DNA from: Antrihabitans stalactiti
GTDB taxonomy: Bacteria > Actinomycetota > Actinomycetes > Mycobacteriales > Mycobacteriaceae
Assembly: GCF_012932915.1 (NCBI RefSeq)
Contig: NZ_VCQU01000003.1
Coordinates: 186,001-250,000 of the forward strand
Length of the DNA stretch: 64,000 nt
Direction of reading: 5' to 3'
Of this stretch, positions 8,085 through 17,669 are shown in pieces; positions within the stretch are counted from its first letter, which is position 1, and each line of letters opens with the position of its first letter. The notes under the pieces were generated by a model. That model was not told the DNA's origin and made no database searches. It worked only from the letters and a program-made list of their open reading frames with translations. The position numbers and the translations under genes are program-made.

Positions 8085-10483
8085 CGCCGCTCAAACCCTT
8101 CGTCGGCGGGATCGGGCTCGCCCCGGAACCGATGTAGCAGCCGACGTCCCGCCAGCAACAGCAGCAGTCCGCCCGCGCATCCGGTAATTATGGCCAACGC
8201 TTGGCCGTAAGCGTTCGAACGTACCGAAACCGTTGTCGGTTCGCCCAATTCGTGACCGCCCGGCGTCGTCAACGAGACATCGATGAACAGATTTCGGGTG
8301 TCGGCAACCTCGGCGGGGACCTGCAGCGGCCTCGTTCCCCGTGGTGGGAGCTGTTGTTCACCGATGTCGGTGATCTTCATGACAGCGGGCGCGTCGATCT
8401 TGAGCCGGACTCGAATGCCGATCGGCAGATCGTTGCGAGCCACGAGCAATAAGGGACTCTGCTCGGAAGCGAGCGTGTAGGTACCGCCCGGCGACAGCAC
8501 AGTGACCGATCGGAACATCGCGTCGACCGCTCGTTGCGACGCTACAACCCGTGCGGCGCCTATCGCGTTGGCCGTTGTGTTGTCGCCGTTCTTGTTGTCG
8601 ACACCGCGTCGACCCGACAGCGACATTGCGCGAAGCAGGTCCTCGCGTAACGGTGCAGCAAAGCGATAGGGCGTCAGCTCGGACTGCGGATCTTCGACCA
8701 GCGCATCGGCCAGCGCCGCGATACGGGCCGCCTGGCTTGCCGCAGCCGATCGGATCGAATCCGGGACGGCGTCGTCGACCGCTTGTTGGGAGTAGCTGAG
8801 TTCGAAAGGACGGGGGTCGGGCGGCCGCGAGAGGATGTCGGCGAAGGGTCGCGGTGTCGCGAGACCGGAGCGAAGCAGTGTGGCGACGCCGGAGAGAACA
8901 GCAGCCGACTCGTTGCCGTCGGCGAGCCATTGCTGCGGCGGAACGATGAGCTGTGACCGCGGCTGATCTGGGATCAGGTTCAGTGCCTTCCAGCTGATGG
9001 CACCGAGAGCGTCTTGCAGCCGTGCGGCGCGGGAGTCTCGGTCGAGGTCATAGCGCGTGTCGGCAGGTGCAAAGGATGGTGTCTGAGGCTCTGCGCCGAC
9101 ACCGGCGAGAGCAGCGGCAGTCGATACGTCGAAGGTTGCAGCGTGCAGGGCGGCATCGGATCCGACCGGATCGGCGGGCTTCGGGTTGGTGGAAACCGCC
9201 GAGGGGATACGGACCAGGTCCGGGGCTGGCAATCCGCCGACACCGGCATCGACCGCGTTGCTCGCGAGTACCACGCTCGTTGTACCGAACGTCCGCAGAA
9301 ACGCCCCGGTGTCGTCGTCGATGGTGCCCGAATCGGGCCAGATGACACCACGAACGGTTGTGGCAGACAGGATGCCATCCACGACATCGGCGGGCGCGGT
9401 CACTGCACTGGCGCTTACCGTCGGATCGTTGACGGTCCGGACCGCGGCGAGATCGACCTGCGCGAACGGCAATGCGACCGTGCACAGATTGTCGGCCAGG
9501 GCGCGAACCCGGTCGAGCCATTCGCTCGCTGCCTGGGCGCCGGTCCCTTCTCGAGTCGGACCGGTCGGGTTCATGGGGTCGTCGAGAACGAGGTATCCGC
9601 GGGTCATGTTGCTGACGGAAACCAGCAGATCAGGATCGACGGCGAGGCAGATGCTGTTCGACAGTGCGCGATCGCGGTCCACGTTGGGACCGACTGCGAA
9701 CTCGAGGGACGAGACGAGTTGCTCGAGCCTGCCACCTTTCGCCAACGACGTCGCGAGGTCGTCGTCGACGAGACGGACCTTCTCCTCTAGCGAGCCGGGG
9801 ATGCCGGCGGCCAGCCTCGGCCTGTCCGCCAACGGCCACAACATCGTCGTCGCGACCGGCGCTGCGGTCGAAGGGGCTACTGGCCGCGCTGCTTCGTCGG
9901 CGGGGTCCTCGGCGGTCGGATCCGCCGGAACGCCGAGCACGGGAAGCAGGAAGCGCGCGTCGTCGAGCCGCGCTTCTGATCCGAACTGCGGCGCGCCGTT
10001 GACGTTGAGCAGAAGTGGGTAGACGCCCGGTTCGGTGATCTCGAGCGTCGGCACCGTTCCCCGCAATGCGCGCAGCGGCATCGACAGGGTGAATTGCGTG
10101 CTCTGGCCGACGACGAGGTGAGCGGACACAGTGACGAATTCGCCGACGACGTCGAAGTTCTGTTGGTCGAGCTGCAACGAGGTTCGAAGGTCCGCCGAGG
10201 TCGTCACTTTGGGGGCGCGTTGCATCCGGACATTGATGTCGTCGACCGTCTGGTCGCCCACGTTGGTGACCGTCGCCGTCACCGACACGTTCGGATCACT
10301 CGTCGTGGTCACCGAACTGGGGTTGACCGAGTCGATCGACAGCGCGAGCAGTTTCGTGGGTTTCGTCGAAGGCTGCCGGTGCAAGGGGTCCGAGAACGCG
10401 GTGAGCGCGGCGGGACCCAAGGCCAGGAGCGCAACGAAAAGCAGGACGATCAGTGACCGTCCGCGGAATCGGTCAGGCGCCAT
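8081..10483 (-). CDS. DUF6049-like secreted/membrane protein (Rv3909 homologue)
   Basis: An 800-residue protein with an N-terminal membrane segment ([20 protein letters not shown], residues ~13-32) and a C-terminal span near residues 757-780 followed by the basic tail [12 protein letters not shown]. The large middle part should therefore be extracytoplasmic. It begins with a beta-rich region ([39 protein letters not shown]). Position between mutT4 and murJ matches M. tuberculosis Rv3909, whose function is unknown. Overlaps with both neighbours (11 bases with mutT4, 4 with murJ) suggest co-translation and a role connected to the flippase or cell-wall assembly. Confidence 0.85.
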   Translation of the reverse strand: MAPDRFRGRSLIVLLFVALLALGPAALTAFSDPLHRQPSTKPTKLLALSIDSVNPSSVTTTSDPNVSVTATVTNVGDQTVDDINVRMQRAPKVTTSADLRTSLQLDQQNFDVVGEFVTVSAHLVVGQSTQFTLSMPLRALRGTVPTLEITEPGVYPLLLNVNGAPQFGSEARLDDARFLLPVLGVPADPTAEDPADEAARPVAPSTAAPVATTMLWPLADRPRLAAGIPGSLEEKVRLVDDDLATSLAKGGRLEQLVSSLEFAVGPNVDRDRALSNSICLAVDPDLLVSVSNMTRGYLVLDDPMNPTGPTREGTGAQAASEWLDRVRALADNLCTVALPFAQVDLAAVRTVNDPTVSASAVTAPADVVDGILSATTVRGVIWPDSGTIDDDTGAFLRTFGTTSVVLASNAVDAGVGGLPAPDLVRIPSAVSTNPKPADPVGSDAALHAATFDVSTAAALAGVGAEPQTPSFAPADTRYDLDRDSRAARLQDALGAISWKALNLIPDQPRSQLIVPPQQWLADGNESAAVLSGVATLLRSGLATPRPFADILSRPPDPRPFELSYSQQAVDDAVPDSIRSAAASQAARIAALADALVEDPQSELTPYRFAAPLREDLLRAMSLSGRRGVDNKNGDNTTANAIGAARVVASQRAVDAMFRSVTVLSPGGTYTLASEQSPLLLVARNDLPIGIRVRLKIDAPAVMKITDIGEQQLPPRGTRPLQVPAEVADTRNLFIDVSLTTPGGHELGEPTTVSVRSNAYGQALAIITGCAGGLLLLLAGRRLLHRFRGEPDPADEGFERR

Positions 10484-11021
10484 CGGGGGTCCGGGGGCTG
10501 TCCATCTCCTCGATCAGCTTTCCGGCAACTTCAGCGAGGCGGCGTTCGTCGGCGTACGCCAACCGTGACTCCAGTTCCGAAAGTGGCACCCACGCCACCT
10601 CGGTGACTTCGATATCTGCATCGGACAATTCACCCCCGAGGGAACGCAGGAGGTAATGGTGGACGGTCTTGTGTATGCGACGTCCCTCGGCGACGAACCA
10701 GTAATCGATACTGCCGAGTGACGCGAGCACGGTACCGCGAATTCCGGTCTCTTCGGCAACTTCCCGCATAGCAGTCTGTTCGGCTGTTTCGCCTTGCTCG
10801 ATGTGCCCCTTCGGCAGTGACCACAGCAACCTTCCGCGGCGGTCCGTGCGACCGATCAGCGCTGCGCACAAGGCTTCTGGTGGACCATCGAGACCGTCGA
10901 CTACCAGCCCGCCCGCAGACGTTTCGCGGACCGTCTTCAACCGAGGCTTGGTGGAATTGCCGAGCGCTCCACGCCGCCGCGGTTGGCGACGTCGGTTGTT
11001 CGCGCGTTCGGCGGGAGACAC
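10473..11021 (-). CDS. mutT4: Nudix hydrolase MutT4
   Basis: A 182-residue Nudix hydrolase. The Nudix box [25 protein letters not shown] is intact, with the REVAEETG glutamates that bind the metal. Upstream lies [11 protein letters not shown] and downstream [17 protein letters not shown], both typical of mycobacterial MutT4. Such enzymes hydrolyse oxidised or dinucleoside polyphosphates. The GTG at 11021 ([18 protein letters not shown]) was chosen because the arginine-rich N-terminus resembles MutT4 homologues. A longer frame to 11111 would overlap the divergent pcnA start. It heads the mutT4-DUF6049-murJ run. Confidence 0.88.
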   Translation of the reverse strand: MSPAERANNRRRQPRRRGALGNSTKPRLKTVRETSAGGLVVDGLDGPPEALCAALIGRTDRRGRLLWSLPKGHIEQGETAEQTAMREVAEETGIRGTVLASLGSIDYWFVAEGRRIHKTVHHYLLRSLGGELSDADIEVTEVAWVPLSELESRLAYADERRLAEVAGKLIEEMDSPRTPDGA

Positions 11022-11095
11022 CCGATCAATTCTAGCTGGGTGTTCGCCTGCAGCCCGAGGGGCGCTCCGAGGCGAGGTGAGTAAGCTCGTGACCC

Positions 11096-12565
11096 GTGTC
11101 CGACGCTGCACCGCACTCGAGCGGATCCGATGACGAGCGCCGGAATCGACTGTTGGCCGCGGCTGCCATCACCCTCGCCGGGATGGCGGACATCCTGAGT
11201 CCGCTGGGTGAGCGGTTTGATGCCAACGGGCACGAGCTGTATTTGGTCGGCGGTAGCGTGCGCGACGCGATTCTCGGCCGCCTCGGTGACGACCTCGACT
11301 TCACGACCGATGCCCGACCGGAACAGGTCCAGCAACTGCTGCGCGGTTGGGTGGACCACGAGTGGGACACCGGTGGCCTCGCGTTCGGGACCGTCAGTGC
11401 GGCAAAGGGCGAGCACCAGATCGAGATCACGACCTATCGGACCGATTCCTACGACCGGGTGACGCGCAATCCGATCGTGGCGTACGGCGACAACCTTGCC
11501 GACGATCTGATCCGCCGGGACTTTACGGTCAATGCGATGGCCGTGCGGATTGGCGCAGCCGGGACGCAGGAATTCGTCGATCCGCTCAACGGGCTGGACG
11601 CGCTCCTGGCTGGTGTGTTGGATACGCCCGCCGCACCCCAGGATTCGTTCGGTGACGATCCGTTGCGGATGCTGCGCGCGGCCCGTTTCGTCTCGCAGCT
11701 CGGGTTCACCGTCGCGCCGCGAGTCTTCGACGCGATTCGAGACATGGCGGACGAGATCGAGCGGATCACCGCCGAGCGGGTCCATGCGGAGCTCGACAAG
11801 CTGATTCTGGCGGAGCACCCGCTGGAGGGAATCGACATCATGTGCGCGACCGGCCTCGCCGACCGGGTACTGCCCGAAGTTCCCGCGATGAAGCTCGAGA
11901 TCGACGAGCACCACCAACACAAGGACGTCTACCAGCACTCGCTGACCGTGTTGCAACAGGCGATCGACCTCGAGGACGGCTCGCCGGACCTCGTCTTGCG
12001 CTGGGCTGCGTTGCTCCACGACATCGGAAAGCCCGACACCCGCAAGCTCGAACAAGGCGGCGGTGTCAGCTTCCACCATCACGAGGTGGTTGGCGCGAAG
12101 ATGGTGCGCCGCCGCATGCGCGCATTGAAGTATCCGAAGAGCGTCATCGAAGACGTGGCGACGCTGGTGTTTCTGCACCTTCGCTTCCACGGGTACGGGA
12201 AAGGGCAGTGGACCGACTCAGCGGTCCGGCGGTATGTCACCGACGCCGGAGATTTGCTTCCCCGATTGCACAAACTGGTCCGCGCGGACTGCACGACCCG
12301 CAACAAGCGTCGGGCCGCGGCGCTGCAGGCGACCTACGACGACCTCGAGTCGCGGATCGCGAAGTTGCAGGCCGCCGAAGATCTCGCAAAGGTGCGGCCG
12401 GACCTCGACGGCAACGCAATCATGGAGCTGCTCGGAATTCCCGCGGGCAGAGATGTCGGCAGGGCGTGGCGCTTTCTGAAGGAACTGCGACTCGATCGCG
12501 GTCCGCTGCCACGGGACGAAGCCGAAGCAGAGTTGGTCAAGTGGTGGGCCGAGCAGGCCGAATAG
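11096..12565 (+). CDS. pcnA: CCA tRNA nucleotidyltransferase / poly(A) polymerase family
   Basis: A 489-residue class II nucleotidyltransferase. The head domain has [15 protein letters not shown] followed by DDLDFTTDA, the two catalytic aspartates. [11 protein letters not shown] and the [18 protein letters not shown] tRNA/nucleotide-recognition segments follow. A C-terminal HD domain carries [15 protein letters not shown] and [11 protein letters not shown]. It adds or repairs the CCA end of tRNAs. The GTG start is preceded by a TAAGCT -10-like box eight bases upstream, so the mRNA is probably leaderless. It is divergent from mutT4, as in M. tuberculosis Rv3907c. Confidence 0.92.
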   Translation: MSDAAPHSSGSDDERRNRLLAAAAITLAGMADILSPLGERFDANGHELYLVGGSVRDAILGRLGDDLDFTTDARPEQVQQLLRGWVDHEWDTGGLAFGTVSAAKGEHQIEITTYRTDSYDRVTRNPIVAYGDNLADDLIRRDFTVNAMAVRIGAAGTQEFVDPLNGLDALLAGVLDTPAAPQDSFGDDPLRMLRAARFVSQLGFTVAPRVFDAIRDMADEIERITAERVHAELDKLILAEHPLEGIDIMCATGLADRVLPEVPAMKLEIDEHHQHKDVYQHSLTVLQQAIDLEDGSPDLVLRWAALLHDIGKPDTRKLEQGGGVSFHHHEVVGAKMVRRRMRALKYPKSVIEDVATLVFLHLRFHGYGKGQWTDSAVRRYVTDAGDLLPRLHKLVRADCTTRNKRRAAALQATYDDLESRIAKLQAAEDLAKVRPDLDGNAIMELLGIPAGRDVGRAWRFLKELRLDRGPLPRDEAEAELVKWWAEQAE

Positions 12566-12586
12566 GCTTCGGCGATACTTGACCCC

Positions 12587-13153
12587 GTGCAGCCATCAGA
12601 GCCGAATGCCGGCCCGCCTCCGCGGCCCCCTGTTTCTGTGAAGCCACTCGAACTCCAGCCGCAGGCCAAAGCCCCGCGAAAGCTCTACATCTCGAGCTGG
12701 CTGTGGCTGGTGTCTGCCGTACTCGCGCTCCCCACCGCCATCTTCGCAGCTACGCGATTCGACAAGCTGTCGACGAACTTGTTCGCCCAGATGAATCCGA
12801 AGCCCGAACAGGTCGAGCAGGCTCGATCGCTGGCCGATAAAGCGCCGATAGTGGTGACAGCTGCCGTATTGGTCGTTGTCGTCCTGCAGCTCGTTTTCGT
12901 CGGGCTGATGATCGCCAAACGCAGTCGCGGGTCGCGGGCGGCGTTGATGTTGCTCGGCGTGCTCGGAACGCTACTGCTACTGACTTGGCGCACGATTCTG
13001 TTCGCCGAGTCGGCGTGGGTCTTCGAGGCGACGTTGGTGGTGCAGATCGTGCTGACGCTGGCCGCCATCTTCACGATGTTCGGAAAGACTCAGAACGAAT
13101 GGTTCGATGGCGGAACCGAGCCGGTCCGGGTGAAGCGGACGCCCCGGCTGTAG
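12587..13153 (+). CDS. Four-span membrane protein of unknown function
   Basis: 188 residues with a proline-rich cytosolic N-terminus and four hydrophobic segments: SSWLWLVSAVLALPTAIFAAT, VVTAAVLVVVVLQLVFVGLMI, ALMLLGVLGTLLLLTW and ATLVVQIVLTLAAIFTMFG. It ends in the basic tail RVKRTPRL. I do not recognise a functional family. It starts with GTG 21 bases after pcnA on the same strand, with GATACT seven bases upstream as a possible leaderless -10. It is convergent with the next gene. Confidence 0.75.
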   Translation: MQPSEPNAGPPPRPPVSVKPLELQPQAKAPRKLYISSWLWLVSAVLALPTAIFAATRFDKLSTNLFAQMNPKPEQVEQARSLADKAPIVVTAAVLVVVVLQLVFVGLMIAKRSRGSRAALMLLGVLGTLLLLTWRTILFAESAWVFEATLVVQIVLTLAAIFTMFGKTQNEWFDGGTEPVRVKRTPRL

Positions 13154-13186
13154 TCGCGAGCTTGCGGAGCGACCATCGACCGAGCG

Positions 13187-13990
13187 CTACCAGACGATAA
13201 GGCCAGTACCAGCGACGATTGCCGCTCGAATCTGGGCGAGGTCGAGCGACCCCTTGACCATCGGGATATCGAGCTTGAAACGGACGATCGTCCCGTCGCG
13301 TACGGCTCGCACGATCCGAGCGTCGTTGGGCAGCGGTTGCAGTGGAATATGTTGTGCGGGAACGAGACCCGTGGGCAACGGGAGGCCGAGCCAGCGAGCG
13401 CTACGAATTTCGATCCGCACGAGGTCGTGGTTCACGGACGCATCGACGACGGCATGGATCCTGCGTCCCGTGTGATACGCCTTGACCAGCCCCGTCTCGT
13501 CGACGGACAGCTGCCAATCGAGCCCGCGGGTGTTGAGCCACGCGACAACGGCAGCAACGCTCACGCGACCCTCTAGGTCGATCTGCTCGATGTCCATCTT
13601 CGTCGGAACGCCGGGCACAAGCCGCATGCCGTTCGCGACCGCGCGGATCTCGTCGAATTCGTACCCGCTCCATCGCACATCGGTCAGTTCGATCTCACCC
13701 TCGAACAGGGCCCCACGGCGACGGACGGCTAGCAACTTCAAGATCCCGCGCAGCTTCATACCGTGCACGGTGATGTCGATGTCGCGGCCGAGAAAGCGGC
13801 TCAGAATTCCGTCGGACAGGACTGTCATCAAGACATCGGGCAATAATGCGGTGACCGTGCCCATGCCGAGTGTCGCGACTGGGTCGACGACCCAGGACGT
13901 CGTGGCTGCGACCCATCCGTCCATCCAGGATTTGCCGACTTCGGCTGCCCGGAACGGCGACCAAGCCTTCGGGTCGAAATACGAGGTCAT
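13187..13990 (-). CDS. LmeA/DUF2993-like lipid-binding protein
   Basis: 267 residues from ATG 13990 (MTSYFDPKAWSPF). The body alternates amphipathic strands such as IDITVHGMKLRGILKLLAVRRRGALFEGEIELTDVRWSGYEFDEIRAVANGMRLVP, resembling DUF2993 proteins, including mycobacterial LmeA, which bind phospholipids. No signal peptide is evident. The first ~45 residues contain amphipathic and aromatic stretches that could contact the membrane. A start at 14074 is also open but adds a basic, low-complexity leader without a Shine-Dalgarno. The family assignment is by overall pattern only. Confidence 0.6.
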   Translation of the reverse strand: MTSYFDPKAWSPFRAAEVGKSWMDGWVAATTSWVVDPVATLGMGTVTALLPDVLMTVLSDGILSRFLGRDIDITVHGMKLRGILKLLAVRRRGALFEGEIELTDVRWSGYEFDEIRAVANGMRLVPGVPTKMDIEQIDLEGRVSVAAVVAWLNTRGLDWQLSVDETGLVKAYHTGRRIHAVVDASVNHDLVRIEIRSARWLGLPLPTGLVPAQHIPLQPLPNDARIVRAVRDGTIVRFKLDIPMVKGSLDLAQIRAAIVAGTGLIVW

Positions 13991-14077
13991 GATTCGACGA
14001 CAATACTGGGCGCCGACTGACTGTGCCGCGTGTCGTCGGCTCGGGTTCAGAAAAAATGGGCTCGACCTGCGCATCTA

Positions 14078-14112
14078 GCGGGAGGGGCGGCGGCGCGCGC
14101 CGCCCCTCCCGC
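14078..14112 (-). terminator. Strong hairpin terminator downstream of the PRC-barrel gene
   Basis: A perfect 15-bp GC-rich stem (GCGGGAGGGGCGGCG and its complement) with a 5-base loop starts 10 bases after the stop codon at 14123. A run of six T's on the minus strand follows about 20 bases further on (14051-14056). Confidence 0.8.
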
Positions 14113-14122
14113 AGCGCTTGGA

Positions 14123-15001
14123 CTACTTGCGGTGACGGGGATGATCGTCGGACGTGCCGATGCCGTCGGTCTCGATGTGTTCCTTGCGGACGGCTTCCTG
14201 CACTGTCTTGTGGTCGGTCACCTCTTCGACGCCCAACCGGACCCGCTCGACCGGCACTGAGCGCTTCTCGACGACGATCTGGTCCTCGTGCAGCGTCACC
14301 TCGCGCTCGGCGTCAGTGAACGGCTCACCCTTCACCGATGCTGGGTTGTCGATCGGTTCGCGGATCACCCGAACCTCTTCCCGGGTGACCGGCACGCTGA
14401 CGGATTCCTGCTCGGTGGTCGTGTACTTGCGGATGCGCGCGGTCCCGTATTCCTCGCGCTGCGTTCCGACGTCCAGACGCTCCTCGGAGCGAACTACCGC
14501 TGATTCCCGGGTCTCGGTCGTGTCGGCGGTAGGCGGCGTGACGCGCTTGCCATCGGGCACTGGGGCGTGCTGAGCGAATTCGCTCGTGTCGTGCTTCTTG
14601 GGCTCGGACTCGGTGGCCAGCGGCGCCTGCGGTGTCTGTGCGGTCGGTGATTCCTGCGGCGTTTGTGCTGCTTGCGGAGTCTGTGGTGCCTGTGACCGGA
14701 TGCCGTAGTGCGAAATGAGTTCGTTTTCCTCATCCGGCGTGATGCGTTCTGCCGAGCCGACGTGCGGAGCGTTGGTGACCGCGTCCTTCGTCACCGCCAC
14801 TCGTACCGAGTCACCTTCGGAGCTCGCACCCGCGAGGGGTACCAACGATTCCGAGAGGCCGAACAGTCCGGTGTGGACCGATATCCACTTCGGACTCGAG
14901 GTGCGGTCGTCGACGTAGAGCTCCTTGATCTTGCCGAGCTTGGATCCTTGCGAGTCGTATGCGGTTGTTCCGATCACCCTTTGATCCAAGGCGTTTGTCA
15001 T
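14123..15001 (-). CDS. PRC-barrel and DUF2382 domain stress protein
   Basis: 292 residues. Residues 1-95 form a PRC-barrel (RVIGTTAYDSQGSKLGKIKELYVDDRTSSPKWISVHTGLFGLSESLVPLAGA). Residues ~95-165 are a low-complexity linker rich in Q, T, P and A. Residues ~165-285 are DUF2382 (EERLDVGTQREEYGTARIRKYTTTEQESVSVPVTREEVRVIREP). Proteins of this architecture are common in actinobacteria and often belong to general stress regulons. The ATG has an excellent GGAGGAG Shine-Dalgarno. A SigF/SigB-like promoter lies about 50 bases upstream and a strong hairpin terminator follows, so it is a single-gene unit. Confidence 0.85.
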   Translation of the reverse strand: MTNALDQRVIGTTAYDSQGSKLGKIKELYVDDRTSSPKWISVHTGLFGLSESLVPLAGASSEGDSVRVAVTKDAVTNAPHVGSAERITPDEENELISHYGIRSQAPQTPQAAQTPQESPTAQTPQAPLATESEPKKHDTSEFAQHAPVPDGKRVTPPTADTTETRESAVVRSEERLDVGTQREEYGTARIRKYTTTEQESVSVPVTREEVRVIREPIDNPASVKGEPFTDAEREVTLHEDQIVVEKRSVPVERVRLGVEEVTDHKTVQEAVRKEHIETDGIGTSDDHPRHRK

Positions 15002-15048
15002 GGGCTTCTCCTCCGAAATGGTTGATGTTCCATGCGTACGAGGACCGG

Positions 15049-15074
15049 GTACTCACACAGGAGCTTCCGTAAAC
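15049..15074 (-). promoter_or_regulatory. Possible SigF/SigB-type promoter of the PRC-barrel gene
   Basis: Read on the minus strand, GTTTAC is followed after 14 bases by GAGTAC, close to the SigF/SigB consensus GTTT-N14-17-GGGTA. It lies 48 bases before the ATG. One base of the -10 element deviates. Confidence 0.4.
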
Positions 15075-15288
15075 AAGACGACTCTTACGCAGCCGCCGAT
15101 GCGCGCAATGTTGTTGCGGGATCGGGCGACAACTGTGCTCTCTGCGTGACGTCCGATTGAGACAGCCGCGCGAATACCGGGCAAATCGCCTTGGTTGGCA
15201 AGTCCATGCGTACTGCGACGCGACCAAACCTGTCCAGGCAACGATCACGTAACGGAACCAGCCGAGGGTTTGGCGCGTCTACTCGGAT

Positions 15289-15864
15289 ATGAGCGGAATT
15301 GAATACTGCTTCGGCACCGGAGACGCCGCGGTCAACGTGTGGACGAGTGCGGCGGATCTGGATCTCGGCGCATCAGGCGGGACCGATGCGGTGGGTCTGG
15401 ACTTCGACGGCGACGGCAGGTTCGACGACGCGATGTGGGATTCGAATGCCGACGGAATTGCGGACCTGGCTGCCCTCGATATCGACGACGACGGCGCGTT
15501 CGATCACTTCTATGCGGATCCGTCGGGTCATGGTGTTTGGGATCGCTCGGTCCAGCCGCCCGGTTCCACAACTGACGGCGGCGACCACGTGACGTGGACA
15601 GACGGTCGTGGGGAGTCGCGAAATGTCGAGCGCTGGTCGCCGGGACTCATGACGGTGGCCTACCAGGGCGACGGCGTGACCGACGATGCGGTGATCGACG
15701 TCGACCACGATCGACAAGCCGATGCGGTGCTGATCGGTGGAACCAAGTCGCGATATTCGGGAATGCTCGTTTCGGGCCACCCGGATGTCGCACTGGTCGA
15801 CTCGGATGGCGATGGCGTACTCGACGCGACGATCGGTCGGGGCGAGCCCGGATTTATCGGCTGA
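15289..15864 (+). CDS. Aspartate-rich repeat protein of unknown function
   Basis: 191 residues, very acidic, with repeated DxDxDG-like loops: DFDGDGRFDDAM, DSNADGIADLA, DIDDDGAFDHFY, YQGDGVTDDAVIDVDHDRQADAV and DSDGDGVLDATI. These resemble Ca2+-binding dockerin or thrombospondin-type-3 loops and are seen in actinobacterial proteins of unknown role. There is no signal peptide, so it is either cytosolic or exported by another route. It is convergent with the MFS gene and overlaps its last 11 bases. Confidence 0.7.
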   Translation: MSGIEYCFGTGDAAVNVWTSAADLDLGASGGTDAVGLDFDGDGRFDDAMWDSNADGIADLAALDIDDDGAFDHFYADPSGHGVWDRSVQPPGSTTDGGDHVTWTDGRGESRNVERWSPGLMTVAYQGDGVTDDAVIDVDHDRQADAVLIGGTKSRYSGMLVSGHPDVALVDSDGDGVLDATIGRGEPGFIG

Positions 15865-17149
15865 CTCGTCGCCGGTTGAGCGCGATCGCGATCAGTCCGA
15901 TCAAGTAGAAGCCCGCGACGCCGATGGCAACCGGCATCGATCTGCCATCCGAAGGGACGAGTGTCGAGCTGATCAACAACGCGAGCACGAAAGCGATGTT
16001 GAAAACGGTGTCTTGCAAGGCGAATACCTGACCGCGCCGCGAATCGTCGATCTCGATCTGCATCGCGGCGTCGCCGGCAAGCTTGATCGTCTGACCGGCC
16101 AAGCCGAGCAGGAACGCGCCCACCAACAAGAACTGATGCGACAGGGTCGCGATCAGGCTCACTTGGACGACAACTGCCAGCACGAGTGCGACGACGATCG
16201 TCCGCGAACGCCCGAGGCGAGGGATCAAGAACGGCGCGACGATCGCGGCGATCAGCATGCCGGACGCGGTGGCCGCGATGGCTACGCCGAAACCGACGAG
16301 ACCGCCCGTGAACGTGCCGCCACCGGGGTCGCGCAGGATCAGCACCATGATCAGCGTGTCCGCGCCGAAAACGATGCGATGCGCGCCGATTCCGATCATT
16401 GCAGTGGTCACGCCCGGTGCGCGCCACACCGCGACCGCACCCCTGTGCAGTCCAGCCGCGACCGCGCGGACCGCGCGCATTCCGGATTCGGCCGCGGCGT
16501 CGAGCGTCGGCCCGAGTACGCGCGGACCGATCCGGCTCGCACCCCACGCGCCGATCAACGACCCGATCGCGCTACCCATCACCGCGACTGCGGAACCGGT
16601 GTCACCCTCACCGACGAGTGAAATTGCCGCGACCGCTGCCGCCGCGCCCAGGCCGGCGAATCCCGACGCCACTGTTGCGAGCACCGAATTCATCGGTACC
16701 AACCACGTCGGCAAGACGACATGCGGCAGCGCGGCCGAGACGCCGGACATGACGAAACGGCTTACGCCGACTACTGCGAGCGCGAGCAACAGGAGGGGGC
16801 CTTCACCGATGCCGGCCAGGAGCGCGACCGCGGCGATGCCGATCAAACCCGCGCGCAAGATGTTTGCGAACAGCAGGACGCGGCGTCGGTCCCACCTGTC
16901 CAGTAATGCGCCTGCGTAGGGACCGACGATCGAGTACGGCAGCAGAAGCACGGTGAATCCCGCGGCGACCGCGAAAGGATCGGTCTGGCGCTCGGGATTG
17001 AAGAGGATCGCGCCGCTCAACGCGGCCTGGAACATTCCATCACCGAACTGTCCGGCCAGCCGAACGGTCGCGAGGCGGCCGAGGTCGGGGCTCGCACGCA
17101 AGATCGAGAGCATGTGGGAGATGCTCCGGTCCGGCGCGTCGGCGATCAC
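15854..17149 (-). CDS. MFS transporter
   Basis: About 431 residues with roughly 12 membrane spans. LATVRLAGQFGDGMFQAALSGAILF begins the first span, PYSIVGPYAGALLDRWDRRRVLLFANILRAG is the classic MFS loop 2-3 motif with DRxxRR, and IVAPFLIPRLGRSRTIVVALVLAV is the equivalent loop in the second half. The substrate is unknown. Two starts are possible: GTG 17149, 12 bases after the stop of the upstream gene with AAGG before it, or ATG 17113 with GGAG before it. The first is chosen for translational coupling. Confidence 0.8.
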   Translation of the reverse strand: MIADAPDRSISHMLSILRASPDLGRLATVRLAGQFGDGMFQAALSGAILFNPERQTDPFAVAAGFTVLLLPYSIVGPYAGALLDRWDRRRVLLFANILRAGLIGIAAVALLAGIGEGPLLLLALAVVGVSRFVMSGVSAALPHVVLPTWLVPMNSVLATVASGFAGLGAAAAVAAISLVGEGDTGSAVAVMGSAIGSLIGAWGASRIGPRVLGPTLDAAAESGMRAVRAVAAGLHRGAVAVWRAPGVTTAMIGIGAHRIVFGADTLIMVLILRDPGGGTFTGGLVGFGVAIAATASGMLIAAIVAPFLIPRLGRSRTIVVALVLAVVVQVSLIATLSHQFLLVGAFLLGLAGQTIKLAGDAAMQIEIDDSRRGQVFALQDTVFNIAFVLALLISSTLVPSDGRSMPVAIGVAGFYLIGLIAIALNRRRVSR

Positions 17150-17160
17150 GGTGCTCGACC

Positions 17161-17577
17161 TTAGTCCGGCGCGGACCGCAAGTTCATCGCTAGCAATGCA
17201 AGGGGAACTACGGCCCCGCCGATCAAGGTGAGTACGGACAGGAACTGATCGGGCCCGCTCAGTTCCCCGCCGCTCATGACGTGGAATCGCAGATGGAGCG
17301 CACCGAACAGGGCTGCCGCAATAAGAACAACAGTGGTGACTGTGCGGTTGGACAGCACGATTGCGATCGCGAGGAGCGCACCGAGGGTGAGAAAGCTTGC
17401 GCCGAGATCTGCGATCAGGTGGTGGTTGTACGGCGGATACGCGGCAGTCCAGTGGAATCCGAATCCGGGAAACGTGTCGAAGAAATGGCGTGGCCACAGT
17501 GTTGCCCAGCTGCCCCAAGCCAAGTTGGGCACTGCCAGCAGGACCAGTCCGCCGCGGACCGCCGTTCGGAGGCTCAT
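17161..17577 (-). CDS. Small membrane protein of unknown function
   Basis: 138 residues from ATG 17577 (MSLRTAVRGGLVLLAVPNLAWG) with four hydrophobic segments. The middle loop GSWATLWPRHFFDTFPGFGFHWTAAYPPYNHHLIADLGASFLTLG is rich in aromatic and histidine residues. The same strand continues into the MFS gene 11 bases after the stop, so they are probably one operon. The promoter region is shared with the divergent gene at 17670 and contains a 22-bp palindrome. Longer starts back to 17658 would cross that operator and are rejected. Confidence 0.7.
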   Translation of the reverse strand: MSLRTAVRGGLVLLAVPNLAWGSWATLWPRHFFDTFPGFGFHWTAAYPPYNHHLIADLGASFLTLGALLAIAIVLSNRTVTTVVLIAAALFGALHLRFHVMSGGELSGPDQFLSVLTLIGGAVVPLALLAMNLRSAPD

Positions 17578-17619
17578 GCTCTGCAGATCCAACCACCACT
17601 CGCACAAAACCGCGTGTAA

Positions 17620-17641
17620 CGTTGTAATCATCATTACAACG
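17620..17641. promoter_or_regulatory. 22-bp operator in a divergent promoter region
   Basis: CGTTGTAAT and ATTACAACG form perfect 9-bp inverted arms around CATC. It lies 28 bases before the ATG at 17670 and 43 bases from the divergent start at 17577, the expected place for a regulator of both. A, T-rich composition also stands out from the GC-rich surroundings. Confidence 0.75.
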
Positions 17642-17669
17642 CAGCATTGATTCGACATATGGAGAAGTC

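Noticed and set aside
10937-12190. Long open frame antisense to pcnA (minus strand, 417 codons)
   Set aside because: It mirrors the codon periodicity of a strongly conserved gene, has no recognisable motifs, and would overlap both mutT4 and pcnA. Long antisense frames are expected at this GC content.
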